Origin: Veillonellaceae bacterium SB90
Lineage (GTDB): Bacteria; Bacillota; Negativicutes; Selenomonadales; Selenomonadaceae
Reading direction: 5' to 3'
NCBI GenBank assembly: GCA_902364065.1
Contig: CABJCJ010000017.1
Location: forward strand, 1-53,239
DNA: 53,239 nt
Shown piece after piece: positions 25,313-33,832 of the stretch (its first letter is position 1; each line of letters starts with the position of its first letter). A program made the translations under genes and the position numbers. The notes under the pieces were generated by a model that did no database searches, was not told the origin of the DNA, and was given only the letters and a program-made list of their open reading frames with translations.

Positions 25313-27290
25313 TCCACTGTCCTCCTCTGCTTGCATCGGCCTTGGCCTGTGCATCGGCGGCACCGCTCAGGACCTTCTGAGCCGTCTGCTCCGTGAACAT
25401 GTCCGGCGTGACCTCGAAGCCAAGCTTCTGCCAGAACTGCATCTGAACCTGCCACGGTGCATCCGTGATGGCCGAGCGGATCGTCGTCTTGTTGTCCTCG
25501 GCACCACTGTCCTGGCCGCCCGCCTGCTGCATCTGTGCCGCCATCTGCGACGGGTCCACGATGAAGTCATCGACATTCTTGAAGCCGACCTCCTCGATGA
25601 TGCGCTTGGCGAGGTTGTACCACTGCTGTGGCCCCGAGAGACCGACCTCTGCCAGCTGCGTCGAGAGCTCGCGGACAAGCTGCAGGTTCTGCAGGTTCGT
25701 CTGCTTGGCTCCCGCACCCATGCCCGCATTAACGAGCAAATCGAAAGAACCGTCCAGGTCGCTTGGGTCGATTTGCATCGGCCCATTCGTCAAGCGGATG
25801 ACGAGCGCCTGATTGACGAAGAGTTGATTCAGCTTGATCAGGAAGCGGAAGAGCTCCGTCATCCCCGTCTCCGCGAAGATGCGGGCGATGAGCTCGAGGC
25901 GCTGGTTGCTCTGCTGCGTGATGATGCTGATGCCCGTCGCGGTCTTATTGAGGCTATTGCTGTCGAGGCCCTGATTGTACTTCGTGATGCCCGTGCGGTT
26001 CTCTTTGACCGTATCAAGGTACTCGAGCATATTGAAGGTCCAGCCCTGCAGCTGAGAAGCAGGCAATGGCTGAATGGCCTCATTGACATTGCCCTTGACG
26101 CGGATGAACTGCGCATTCTGCAGCACATCATTGATATCGACGAGCGCAGCCGGGTCAATGGCCATCTTGCTATCATTGCCTTGCGCGATGTTGTAGATCA
26201 TCTGCCGGATGATGGCCGTCTTGCTGTGCTGCACCTGCGCGATGAGATCCGTGAAGCCAGACTCCGGCCAGATGTGATGCGGGTCAACGCGCGGCGAGAG
26301 CGTGAAGAACGGATTGCGCTCGTAAGTATTTTCTTCGAGTCGCAGGATGATGCCGTTCGACACCGTCACAATCATCGGCACCAGCCGGCCGTCCGGGTCA
26401 TCGCTCATATTGAGTTTGACATAGCACTCATAGAGCTCAACCTTCTGCCGCCCGCTGTCCGTCTTGTTCGGCTGCTCGTCGATATCGTCATTGTTCTGGA
26501 TATCAAGATTCGTGTAGTGCGGAGCGACGGCCTTCTCGGCCACCTCCTCCACATGATCATAGAGACCGGCCTCCTGCTGCATGCGCAGATAATCCAGAGA
26601 GACAATCTTGCGATGTGCCACAAAATCCGCATCCTCCAGCCGCGTCGCATCCGGCGAGAAGCGGAATTCGCTGGCCATGACATTCATGACGCGTGGCTGA
26701 TTCTTGACAAGCTCCATGCTCCGGTACGTCACATTGATGCCGCCCGTCGGACTCGCCTCGACCTTCTCCACCTGGATGCCCATCTGTTCCGCCTGCGGGC
26801 GGTAGGCCGCATAAGCCTCGGCGTCCATCGTGATGGTCCTCTCAACTTCCTTGTACTCGCGGTCCCAGTCCACCTTGATGATGCCCAGATTCGTGATTAG
26901 CGCATCCTTCGCCCAGCGATAGAACTTCATGAAGAACTTGTTCTGCTGCAGCTCGTAGTTGATGAGCTCCTGCATCTTCTCCGCACGGTCCGAGTCTGCA
27001 TCCGTACCATCCGCACCTTGGATGGTCACGACGTCCGTGCTGCCGAAGAACGTCTTCATTAACACCGGCATCGTGCTCTCGATCGTGTCCTGCACATCCG
27101 TGCTGACAATCTCACAGCGCTTAGAGAGCCGCGGGAACATCTTGCGATAGTAGCCCTTGTCCGCCTGGAAGATGGCATAGCGCTCCATCACCGCGGGCTC
27201 GACCGTATCCTCATAGTAGGCGTTAGCCGCATCGATATCCTGCTTGAGTTTGCCGATGATGCTGTCCCGCTTTGCATCCGTTATCTTCAA
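25128..27290 (-). CDS. Portal protein, TTG start
   Basis: Forms the dodecameric DNA channel at one head vertex. At 720 residues it is in the large podoviral portal class (P22-like length). It has RWAKDALITNLGIIKVDWDR, a stem/wing region with SPRVDPHHIWPESG, TGITKYNQGLDSNSLNKTAT and a helical crown region, then a Gly/Ala/Gln-rich low-complexity tail of about 70 residues. The frame opens only after a TGA at 27299; TTG at 27290 has GAGGTGA six bases upstream and is the best start. It directly follows the large terminase gene. Confidence 0.9.
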   Translation of the reverse strand: MKITDAKRDSIIGKLKQDIDAANAYYEDTVEPAVMERYAIFQADKGYYRKMFPRLSKRCEIVSTDVQDTIESTMPVLMKTFFGSTDVVTIQGADGTDADSDRAEKMQELINYELQQNKFFMKFYRWAKDALITNLGIIKVDWDREYKEVERTITMDAEAYAAYRPQAEQMGIQVEKVEASPTGGINVTYRSMELVKNQPRVMNVMASEFRFSPDATRLEDADFVAHRKIVSLDYLRMQQEAGLYDHVEEVAEKAVAPHYTNLDIQNNDDIDEQPNKTDSGRQKVELYECYVKLNMSDDPDGRLVPMIVTVSNGIILRLEENTYERNPFFTLSPRVDPHHIWPESGFTDLIAQVQHSKTAIIRQMIYNIAQGNDSKMAIDPAALVDINDVLQNAQFIRVKGNVNEAIQPLPASQLQGWTFNMLEYLDTVKENRTGITKYNQGLDSNSLNKTATGISIITQQSNQRLELIARIFAETGMTELFRFLIKLNQLFVNQALVIRLTNGPMQIDPSDLDGSFDLLVNAGMGAGAKQTNLQNLQLVRELSTQLAEVGLSGPQQWYNLAKRIIEEVGFKNVDDFIVDPSQMAAQMQQAGGQDSGAEDNKTTIRSAITDAPWQVQMQFWQKLGFEVTPDMFTEQTAQKVLSGAADAQAKADASRGGQWNGAGIGAQPPDRGGQGSRNFAGVSSANAQPQAGAGFGAAQQAQQYGAGAQAGGGAPGVSSY

Positions 27291-27301
27291 TCCCTCTCAC
27301 C

Positions 27302-28561
27302 TCACATTGCGCCCGCCAGGGGCATCCTTACGTTGCCGCCCGCCGATGCATGCCAGCCCATCTCGCGGAAAAGCGAGTAGCGCAGGGCATCGAGCAGATG
27401 GTTGTCACGGTCGACCGGCCGCGGCAGCACATTGCCATCCTTGTCTTCATCCCACTTGTAGACCGTCAGCTCATTGACAAGCTCCGGCAGATTCTCGTTG
27501 ACGACGATGCGGAGCTTCTGCAGCCACTGGATGCCGAAGTTCACGCTGTCCTTTCCCTTCTCCGCAGGGATGGCCGTCACACCGTACTGCCTAAGCTCTG
27601 CAATGCTCTTCGGTTCCGCCGAGTCACAGACCACGACTTCCTGTCCACAGAGGTTCACGACCTCCGCCGCCAGCAAGTCATTCGTCAGCCCGCGCAGATA
27701 CCGCGCATCGATGATGTAGAGCGTATTTGCGCGCTCATCGTAGTGGCTGCGGATGAGAGCGGCAGGATCATCCGCAAAGCCGAAGTCCAGGCCATTCTGG
27801 AACGTGTCGAATTTACTCGAGTCAATTCGCTCCACATGCCAATTCTTGAAGATGACCTTGCCGAGCACACCCCAGTTGCCGTTCGTGTAGACATCACGGA
27901 AGTACGGGTCCTTCTCGCTCTCCAGCTCACGACGGTCGCCCGCTGTCAGGAAGACATTGTCGCGGTACGTCGTCTTGAGGATGGAGAGCATGTCACTCTT
28001 GTAGCTTGCCTTGCTCCCGTCCCAGCGCCCCTCGAAGTATTCCTTGTAAATCCAGTGCGTCTGATAGACCGGGTTGAACGAGAGGATGATGCGCTTCTCG
28101 ACCGGCGAGATGCCGCGCAAACGTTTGCGCAGCTGCTTGATATCCCCGTAGTCGGCCTCCGTCGCTTCCTCAATCCAGATGTCCGTGATGACGCCCTTGG
28201 CCGGTGTGATGGACTTGACCTTCTCAACGTCATCAAGGCCGGCAAACATGATCTGGAAGCCCTGCGGCCCCGTGATGACCATCTCGCTCTTGTTCTCGAC
28301 AAAGAGCTTCCCCACCTTGAAGAAACTTATGGCCTTCGTGATCTCGTTATAGACTGACTTGCGGACTGTCCTCGCTACCTTGCGGACAATCAGATAATTA
28401 TGCCCGCCGTGGAGCATATCCCAGATACACCGCTGCGCGAGGAAGTAACTCTTGCCCGAAGACGAACCGCCGTAGAAGATCTGCATGTACGTCGTATCAT
28501 CGAGGTACGGCAGGTAGACCGGATTGAAGCACTTCGGACTGACAGTGACATTAATCTTCAT
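27302..28561 (-). CDS. Terminase large subunit
   Basis: ATP-driven DNA packaging motor with a headful or site-cleaving nuclease. The 419-residue protein is of PBSX/Terminase_3 type. Visible motifs: Walker A GGSSSGKS near residue 31, Walker B ITDIWIEEATE, coupling-like SFNPV, then the RNase H-like nuclease with LDFGFADDPAAL, CDSAEPKSIAEL and the late NHLLDALRYSL aspartate. GAGGTG precedes the ATG. It overlaps the small terminase gene by 11 bases. Confidence 0.95.
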   Translation of the reverse strand: MKINVTVSPKCFNPVYLPYLDDTTYMQIFYGGSSSGKSYFLAQRCIWDMLHGGHNYLIVRKVARTVRKSVYNEITKAISFFKVGKLFVENKSEMVITGPQGFQIMFAGLDDVEKVKSITPAKGVITDIWIEEATEADYGDIKQLRKRLRGISPVEKRIILSFNPVYQTHWIYKEYFEGRWDGSKASYKSDMLSILKTTYRDNVFLTAGDRRELESEKDPYFRDVYTNGNWGVLGKVIFKNWHVERIDSSKFDTFQNGLDFGFADDPAALIRSHYDERANTLYIIDARYLRGLTNDLLAAEVVNLCGQEVVVCDSAEPKSIAELRQYGVTAIPAEKGKDSVNFGIQWLQKLRIVVNENLPELVNELTVYKWDEDKDGNVLPRPVDRDNHLLDALRYSLFREMGWHASAGGNVRMPLAGAM

Positions 28562-28994
28562 CGAGCTTCACCTCGATCGTCAGCCCATCGCCGCCCGCGC
28601 CCGTTTCCCCAATGGCCGTCTTGGCGACCGCCTGCAGGTCCTTGAGCGCCCTCGCCAGCGTCGCAAGATCCGACGGACGCGACGCCTGCGCAAGCATCGC
28701 CTTCGCCTTCTCGATACCCTCACGCGAAATATTGAAGCATTCAAGGTCATACCGTGCCGACTCGTCCGACAACGTCTCGGCCTTCTTGCTTTCGCGTTTC
28801 TTGCCCACCTTGTTGGCGAACCTTTCGCGCTTTACCGGCCACTGTCCCCGGCTGCACTGGCGGCCGACCGTCGACAAGGAGAAGCCGTACTTTGCTACAA
28901 GATCATTGAGAGACGGATACTCGATATCGCCCTTCTCCGTGACGACACCCTCGATATACTCCCGGGCAATCTTGCCCCATTCATACTTTGGCAT
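28551..28994 (-). CDS. Terminase small subunit
   Basis: A 147-residue DNA-recognition subunit. The N-terminal part has a helix-turn-helix of terminase type (PSLNDLVAKYGFSLSTVGRQ) followed by basic QWPVKRERFANKVGKKR. The C-terminal part is a helical oligomerisation region ending in acidic residues. AAGGTAGGTG precedes the ATG. It is the first gene of the late operon. Confidence 0.85.
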   Translation of the reverse strand: MPKYEWGKIAREYIEGVVTEKGDIEYPSLNDLVAKYGFSLSTVGRQCSRGQWPVKRERFANKVGKKRESKKAETLSDESARYDLECFNISREGIEKAKAMLAQASRPSDLATLARALKDLQAVAKTAIGETGAGGDGLTIEVKLDED

Positions 28995-29114
28995 GGTATC
29001 ACCTACCTTTCTTTCACCCGGCCCAGAGAGGAGGAAGCCCCGGACCGGTCTAAATGAGCCGCACTCTCCGAAAAACCAGACAAAAAAGAGAGTGGACTTG
29101 GGGGAACCTTCCTA

Positions 29115-29146
29115 CAAAAAAGGCCCCGCCATACGGCGAGGTCTTC
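29115..29146 (-). terminator. Terminator between early and late operons
   Basis: On the minus strand a GC-rich hairpin (CTCGCC/GGCGGG with a four-base loop) is followed by TTTTTT (29122-29117). It lies after the putative late regulator and before the terminase genes. The remaining spacer to 28995 also holds a CACTCTC/GAGAGTG inverted repeat (29069-29075 and 29095-29101). Confidence 0.6.
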
Positions 29147-29174
29147 GGCAGTAAGAAGTGCGATGTTGTCTCGC

Positions 29175-29187
29175 TATACTCAGTATA
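29175..29187. promoter_or_regulatory. Palindrome TATACT-C-AGTATA at the late-operon control region
   Basis: A perfect 6+1+6 palindrome, 34 bases beyond the stop of the 29221 gene and upstream of the late operon. Its place suits an operator or activator site for late transcription, and half of it could be a -10 box on either strand. No convincing -35 is visible. Confidence 0.35.
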
Positions 29188-29220
29188 ACGAAAAAGGACG
29201 CGAAAAATTTGCTGCAAATT

Positions 29221-29709
29221 TTACAAGATGCGCAAAAGCCCCAGCTGCACCGCCGCCAGAGCCGTCGACATCCGGAAGTCATCGAGAAGTGCGTAGTAGC
29301 TGCGCTCACTGATATTGAGCGCCATCGACGTCTTGATATACCTCTCGCAATTCTTGTACCGGCGATCCACCAGCATCCGGCGCAGCTCATCACTCGACGA
29401 GTAGGATGCCCAGATAGCCTGCAGCCATTTCTCAGGGCGCAAGACCGTGAAGCCATCCCTGCAGGTCAGGCTGTCCATCTCCTTAGCACTCATCCCTTCC
29501 TGCGCATGGTAGTCCAACACGCCCTTATCAATCTCCGGCCAATGGCGCAGCACCTTGTCGACCTTGGCAATCATCTCCTGCTGTTTCATATCTCTAAGCC
29601 CTTCTATCATCCTGTCTTCACTGCGCCCCGATATCACACACAAGCTGAAAATCAAGAACGCCGCCGAGCCTCCCGCAACGAGTCCCGCCACAAAAATCAA
29701 TAGCATCAT
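29221..29709 (-). CDS. Putative late transcription regulator with N-terminal membrane segment
   Basis: As read from ATG 29709 the protein has 162 residues: a short hydrophobic helix (LIFVAGLVAGGSAAFLIF) like the DUF3789 peptide family, then a cytosolic part with ERYIKTSMALNISERSYYAL that resembles RinA/ArpU-type late regulators. A second possible start at 29587 (MKQQEMIAKVDK, GAAGGG nine bases upstream) would give only the regulator part. It is the last early gene before the terminases, where such activators are usually found. Moderately sure of the regulator call, unsure of the fusion. Confidence 0.6.
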   Translation of the reverse strand: MMLLIFVAGLVAGGSAAFLIFSLCVISGRSEDRMIEGLRDMKQQEMIAKVDKVLRHWPEIDKGVLDYHAQEGMSAKEMDSLTCRDGFTVLRPEKWLQAIWASYSSSDELRRMLVDRRYKNCERYIKTSMALNISERSYYALLDDFRMSTALAAVQLGLLRIL

Positions 29710-29882
29710 GCCTTGGCTTCCCTCTCTTCCTTGAGTGCCGCCGCGTCTTCCATAGCCAGTTCCTCTCGTATTTCCTCGGCCTGTCTGCGCATGCTCTCGG
29801 CCGTGTACTTCAGCTGCTCATATCGCCGCAGATACCACTTCGTAAGCATGACATAATCATTGTGTTCCTTGAGTTCCTTCAC
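29706..29882 (-). CDS. Small coiled-coil phage protein
   Basis: A 58-residue ORF from GTG 29882 with GGGAGGG six bases upstream. Nearly all of it is charged helix (YEQLKYTAESMRRQAEEIRE). It overlaps the next gene by four bases. The function is unknown. Confidence 0.5.
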   Translation of the reverse strand: MKELKEHNDYVMLTKWYLRRYEQLKYTAESMRRQAEEIREELAMEDAAALKEEREAKA

Positions 29883-29951
29883 GACATTCCCTCCCACACG
29901 AAAGCCAGACAACCAGCAAACTCACAATGTCCATTTCACTTCTTCACCTCC

Positions 29952-30167
29952 TCACATTCTTCTCGTTCCGATTCGGCTTTCAATGACTTCGGTGCCGATC
30001 TCTTTGTAGATTCTATCCACATATGCTGCATCTTCATAAAACGAACGTTCTGCAAGGTCGCGAGCATTCAAGTTCTTTGCCAGCTCTCTTGCTTCTTCCA
30101 GACTTTCAGCACGGACAAAGGCATCGCCATGTATATTAATTTCAAAATGAACTTTGTATTTTGGCAT
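29952..30167 (-). CDS. Small hypothetical phage protein
   Basis: A 71-residue ORF with AAGGAG before the ATG. It starts with two beta strands (KYKVHFEINIHGDAFVRAES) followed by a helix with LEEARELAKNLNA, a fold seen in small DpnD/PcfM-like phage proteins. The function is unknown. The 69 bases between this gene and the next hold nothing else that I can support. Confidence 0.55.
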   Translation of the reverse strand: MPKYKVHFEINIHGDAFVRAESLEEARELAKNLNARDLAERSFYEDAAYVDRIYKEIGTEVIESRIGTRRM

Positions 30168-30177
30168 CTTATTCTCC

Positions 30178-30393
30178 TTATCTCCAAACCTTCCCCGTCT
30201 GCTTATCGCGCAGGATCACGCGCTCCTCGATGTCGAAGCCGAACTCGTTGGCCGCGAAGCGTAGGAGGTGCATCAGGTGCTTAATGCGCGACAGCGACTT
30301 GGCATCCTGCTCGCTCAGCGGCTGCTTCTTAAGTACACTGGCGAAAACCTTTTCCCCCGTCGGATCCTGGTATCCTTCTGCATTCTTCAGCAT
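30178..30393 (-). CDS. Small hypothetical phage protein
   Basis: A 71-residue ORF starting at MLKNAEGYQDPTGEKVFA (ATG at 30393, GGAGG eight bases upstream). It is soluble and helical in the middle (SRIKHLMHLLRFAANEFGF). The gene overlaps the zinc-finger gene upstream by a few bases. It is not a recognised family beyond phage hypothetical proteins. Confidence 0.55.
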   Translation of the reverse strand: MLKNAEGYQDPTGEKVFASVLKKQPLSEQDAKSLSRIKHLMHLLRFAANEFGFDIEERVILRDKQTGKVWR

Positions 30394-30395
30394 AA

Positions 30396-30860
30396 TCAAT
30401 CCCTCCTGAAATCTGCGTGCATGGCCTCAATGCGTACTATCGCCTTGTACTTGCCATAACTCATGCCCATCTCCCTGGCCTTGGCTGCGGCTTCGTCGAT
30501 GTGTGATACATGCAAACTCTCCCGCTTCTTCCTGGCCTCACGCACCTCTCGCATATTCTGCGTCTGCTGCCGTTCTCGCTGGCGTGCGGACTTCCGGTTG
30601 GCATCAAGCCTGCATTGCAGACTGCAATATAGTTGCATCGCATTTTTGGCCACAAAGCTAATCCCGCATTGCGGGCATACCCGCGTACGCTCCGCCTCGC
30701 TCTTCTCGCGCCACAGGGTGACTCCGTGCCGTTTCTGGTATTTCCTGTGATGGTATGCAGTCCGGCAGGCATCGGAACAGTAGAGCTCCTGCGTACAATG
30801 CGGGGTGAAGAATCTACCGCAGCCTTTGCAATGTTTCTTCGGTAAGTGCACATCTTTCAT
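30396..30860 (-). CDS. Zinc-ribbon protein with two Cys clusters
   Basis: A 154-residue protein. The ATG at 30860 overlaps the previous stop (ATGA). Two zinc-binding modules are visible: CKGCGRFFTPHCTQELYCSD and CPQCGISFVAKNAMQLYCS, each CxxC followed by YCS/D-x-x-C, similar to MYM/FCS-type fingers. A basic helical C-terminus follows. It probably binds nucleic acid; target unknown. Confidence 0.65.
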   Translation of the reverse strand: MKDVHLPKKHCKGCGRFFTPHCTQELYCSDACRTAYHHRKYQKRHGVTLWREKSEAERTRVCPQCGISFVAKNAMQLYCSLQCRLDANRKSARQRERQQTQNMREVREARKKRESLHVSHIDEAAAKAREMGMSYGKYKAIVRIEAMHADFRRD

Positions 30861-31381
30861 TCTGCATCGTCCTCCCATCCCATCGGCCTGAATTCAATGC
30901 CTGCGGCCGGATAGCTGTACTGACAGCAGCCAACGGCACCAGGATTCACCGGATCGCAAGAATATCGCATCAAGAACTTACGCTGGGCACACTCCTTATA
31001 TTTCTTTTTCTGGCACTTGCCACAAGTCTGCGGGATCACGCACTTGTACCAGGTCTCAAAGTCGTCCATCGAGATGACCAGCGTATCCTGCAGGTTCTTG
31101 AGCCTCTTGAGCTCGGCGCGTTCCCTGTCCGACGGCACGATCATCGGGCGAAGCGTGCGAGCATTGCGCGAGAACTCCATCGCCTGGTCGTACTCCATGA
31201 GGTTGTACCGTCGCTCCATTGCCTTGTTGAGATACGTCGACGCGCTCCTCAGCCACTTCAGGAAATCCTTGTCCACATTCTTCGCCTTCTGGTACTCTGC
31301 AATCGTTTCTTCGAGCTCGTAAGAGTAAACCATCAAGCGTGTCATATTGACCTTCTCGGCATGATTCAGATAAGGGTTCAT
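30857..31381 (-). CDS. DUF5651-like phage protein
   Basis: A 174-residue protein from ATG 31381 (GGAG eight bases upstream). The N-terminus is helical (SYELEETIAEYQKAKNVD). The C-terminal part is cysteine-rich (CGKCQKKKYKECAQRKFL and VGCCQYSY), suggesting a zinc site. It resembles small phage proteins of the DUF5651 type, but the family name is from memory and the function is unknown. Confidence 0.6.
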   Translation of the reverse strand: MNPYLNHAEKVNMTRLMVYSYELEETIAEYQKAKNVDKDFLKWLRSASTYLNKAMERRYNLMEYDQAMEFSRNARTLRPMIVPSDRERAELKRLKNLQDTLVISMDDFETWYKCVIPQTCGKCQKKKYKECAQRKFLMRYSCDPVNPGAVGCCQYSYPAAGIEFRPMGWEDDAE

Positions 31382-31386
31382 GACAA

Positions 31387-31833
31387 TCACTCCTTCCTGA
31401 AACGCTGGCCATCATCGCGTTTGGCGTTGCTCTCGTTGACTTGCTTTATCAGGCGCTGACGAGTGGCTTCATGGCATCCGAGACGATCCATCATGCTCAC
31501 CGTAGACACCTGCAGATCCGTACACTCGTTAAATAAATGATTCAGACTATCATTCACAGCCATCTCCGAACTGACTGTCTGCTGTACACGGTGCCGACTT
31601 TCACTTTTCCGCCACACAGCAAAAGCCTTCAACACTTCACCGTATTCCTCCGTGATTTTCGCCATGTGGTCTTCAGGCGTCCAGCCATCGTAGAGAGGGC
31701 CATCACAAGGATGCGGCAATACCATCGCCTTATATCCTTCAATGCGGCCTTGTTCGTAGCCAATACGCTTTCCGAGATCATACTCTTGCTTCAAACTTTC
31801 GTTGATTGCTTCATGGAGTTCTTTCCTGTCCAT
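31387..31833 (-). CDS. MazG-like nucleotide pyrophosphohydrolase-family protein
   Basis: A 148-residue protein with the all-alpha MazG-like pattern: KITEEYGEVLKAFAVW supplies the ExxE pair, and LFNECTDLQVSTVSMM supplies the second metal-binding helix (E-x-x-D). The C-terminus VNESNAKRDDGQRF is typical of the family. Such phage enzymes hydrolyse NTPs or dNTPs, or lower alarmone levels; the substrate here is unknown. GGAG precedes the ATG. Confidence 0.75.
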   Translation of the reverse strand: MDRKELHEAINESLKQEYDLGKRIGYEQGRIEGYKAMVLPHPCDGPLYDGWTPEDHMAKITEEYGEVLKAFAVWRKSESRHRVQQTVSSEMAVNDSLNHLFNECTDLQVSTVSMMDRLGCHEATRQRLIKQVNESNAKRDDGQRFRKE

Positions 31834-31901
31834 TTTTTCTCCTCACCTATACTCTTATATGCATTTTGTCGTAAAAGGCCGTTACAGGCCATCCTAGGCC
31901 G

Positions 31902-32273
31902 TCAGAACGGCACTTCCTCGTCTGTGATATACTGCCCACCCGGAGCCGAGTTTGCAGAACTTGCGAAAAGGTTCATTTCCTTGCCGATGGTGTCCGCAAT
32001 CATGCCGTGTTTGTAATGCTTCTGGCCATCCTTCTCCCACTTGTCCATCATGAGCCGGCCGATTACAATGACCTTATCCCTGTCCTGCAACTTGCCATCC
32101 CACGCCTGGGCGAGCTTGTCAAATGCCGTCACGTCGATGCTGCCATACGCTGCCTTGCCATCTTTTCCCTTCCCCTGGTAGTACGACAGCCGGAATTTCA
32201 GCACCGCCATACCGCTTTTTGCCACGCGAAGTTCTGGCTTGAACACCGTGCCTTTAAATACTGCTTGATTCAT
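31902..32273 (-). CDS. ssb: Single-stranded DNA-binding protein
   Basis: Coats single-stranded DNA during phage replication and recombination. The 123-residue protein is an OB fold (AVFKGTVFKPELRVAKSG, SIDVTAFDKLAQAWDGKLQ, VIVIGRLMMDKWEKDGQK) with the acidic protein-docking tail YITDEEVPF. AAGGAG precedes the ATG. It overlaps the upstream nuclease gene by four bases. Confidence 0.92.
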   Translation of the reverse strand: MNQAVFKGTVFKPELRVAKSGMAVLKFRLSYYQGKGKDGKAAYGSIDVTAFDKLAQAWDGKLQDRDKVIVIGRLMMDKWEKDGQKHYKHGMIADTIGKEMNLFASSANSAPGGQYITDEEVPF

Positions 32274-32617
32274 GATTCCTTACTCCTTCCTGCTTCCCAC
32301 TCTCTGTAAATCTCGAACCAGTCGGCGGCGTCCATCGTGATCTTCCAGCGCGTATTGTTGCGCCGGTGGGCCACGATGGGCAGGCTGCCGTCATGCTTCG
32401 CCTCGGCATCGCGTCGCGCCTGATCCAGTGCATCGTCGAGACGAAGATGCTCGACACGCTTGACCTCGATGTGGATACCAGGCAAGCCGACACAGTCCGC
32501 CGCGTCACCTGTCTTGCCGCAGTACTGTGCCGTCCGTCTGACATCATAACCAACTGATCGGCAAAAGCGGGCAAACTCCAGCTCCCCGTCCTTACCCTTT
32601 GCCTTACTGTATGTCAT
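32270..32617 (-). CDS. PD-(D/E)xK Holliday-junction-resolvase-like nuclease
   Basis: A 115-residue protein with the pattern of small PD-(D/E)xK resolvases: KGKDGELEFARFCRSVGYDV, then GDAADCVGLPGIHIEVKRVE, in which the D...ExK catalytic residues are visible. It lies directly upstream of ssb, in keeping with a role in resolving replication or recombination intermediates. The exact substrate is inferred. Confidence 0.75.
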   Translation of the reverse strand: MTYSKAKGKDGELEFARFCRSVGYDVRRTAQYCGKTGDAADCVGLPGIHIEVKRVEHLRLDDALDQARRDAEAKHDGSLPIVAHRRNNTRWKITMDAADWFEIYREWEAGRSKES

Positions 32618-32681
32618 GCTCTCACTCCTTTTTTATTATCCGCAACTAACTGCCGAGGATATCTCGACAGTTCAACGTCTT

Positions 32682-33086
32682 TTATGCATCTCTCGCAATC
32701 ACTTTGAATGGCCGCACATTTTCACCCGGATAATTGTATCTGTTGCGAGCAATATACTCCTCGCATTCGTCTCTTGATCCAAAGAAATTTTTATCTATTC
32801 TTTCCTTGCAGCAGAAATAAACTACCTGGTATGATATGACCCCATATTCGCCGTTAACAAAGTTATTTAAGAGATCGACAAAATCATCAATATCTGAATA
32901 ATAATCAAATGAATTAATATCGTCTCGATCTATGACATCTTCTTCCAGAAGTACATTGATCACACTCTGTATATCGTCTGGCCGCCCGACAGGATCATAC
33001 TCATTCTCTACGTCTACGACTTCCCAATGATCTCCGAACTCCTTATCCATACCCATGATTCGTTCATCATAGATAATGCCCCACAT
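32682..33086 (-). CDS. Hypothetical acidic phage protein
   Basis: A 134-residue protein if the ATG at 33086 is used (GGAGGAGG just upstream); an ATG at 33110 overlapping the DnaC-like stop is the alternative. It is very acidic (DDIQSVINVLLEEDVIDRDD) and its coding DNA is noticeably more AT-rich than its neighbours, which may indicate separate acquisition. The function is unknown. Confidence 0.6.
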   Translation of the reverse strand: MWGIIYDERIMGMDKEFGDHWEVVDVENEYDPVGRPDDIQSVINVLLEEDVIDRDDINSFDYYSDIDDFVDLLNNFVNGEYGVISYQVVYFCCKERIDKNFFGSRDECEEYIARNRYNYPGENVRPFKVIARDA

Positions 33087-33106
33087 CGTCGCCTCCTCCT
33101 TTTTTC

Positions 33107-33832
33107 TCATGCTCTCACCTTCCTCTGGCTAGATCCAGTAAATACCAAGCACTGCGACGTATTCCGCAGCCGGTCCATGATGCGGCCGGAGTAGGTGCCG
33201 GCCAATTCTTCCTTAGACAGGTTCGTCGTCACGATGATCGGCAGCATCTTGTTGTATCGCTCGGTGATGATGCTGTCGACCTTGCTGAGTACCCATCCCT
33301 GGTCGGTGTCTTCACTCCCCAGATCATCAAGTACCAGCAGTGGCGTCGAGCGGATCCGGCGCTCGTACTTCGCCCATTCCTCGCGGTTGAGTGCCCGCAT
33401 GGTGAAAAGATTATCGACGAGCGAACACATCGGCACCAGCATGCCTCCCCCTTGCTGAACGCTGAGCCAGTGCCGTAGGACGGCTACGGCCATCGTTGTC
33501 TTGAGTGTGCCATAGTTGCCGGCTAGGATAAGGCCATATCCGCGCTTGACGTTCTGCTTGATGTCCTCAGCGTAAGCCTTCACGTCCCTGTAATTCCGCC
33601 GGATGTTGAAATCGTCCGGCAATCCCCGGCGCTCAATGCTCTCGAAAGTCACGCCCTGGTACCGGCGATGAATGCCGGCGCACTCCAGCGTCTCGATATG
33701 CTTTTGTTTCTGCTTGTACTCGTCAGTCCCAGCCGGATTTCTCATTTTCCCATTTGCGCCGCTCTGCGTCTGGATCAAAGCGGAGCGCTTTCTTCCGACC
33801 TCGTCCAGAATGTTTTGCAGTTCTGTGTCCAT
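33107..33832 (-). CDS. DnaC-like replicative helicase loader
   Basis: A 241-residue AAA+ ATPase that would load the host helicase at the phage origin. Walker A is GNYGTLKTT, Walker B is LLVLDDLGSE, sensor 1 is IIVTTNLS, and the arginine-finger region reads GRIMDRLRNT. GGAGG precedes the ATG. Its start lies 110 bases inside the 3' end of the initiator gene in another frame, so the two are translationally linked. Confidence 0.9.
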   Translation of the reverse strand: MDTELQNILDEVGRKRSALIQTQSGANGKMRNPAGTDEYKQKQKHIETLECAGIHRRYQGVTFESIERRGLPDDFNIRRNYRDVKAYAEDIKQNVKRGYGLILAGNYGTLKTTMAVAVLRHWLSVQQGGGMLVPMCSLVDNLFTMRALNREEWAKYERRIRSTPLLVLDDLGSEDTDQGWVLSKVDSIITERYNKMLPIIVTTNLSKEELAGTYSGRIMDRLRNTSQCLVFTGSSQRKVRA

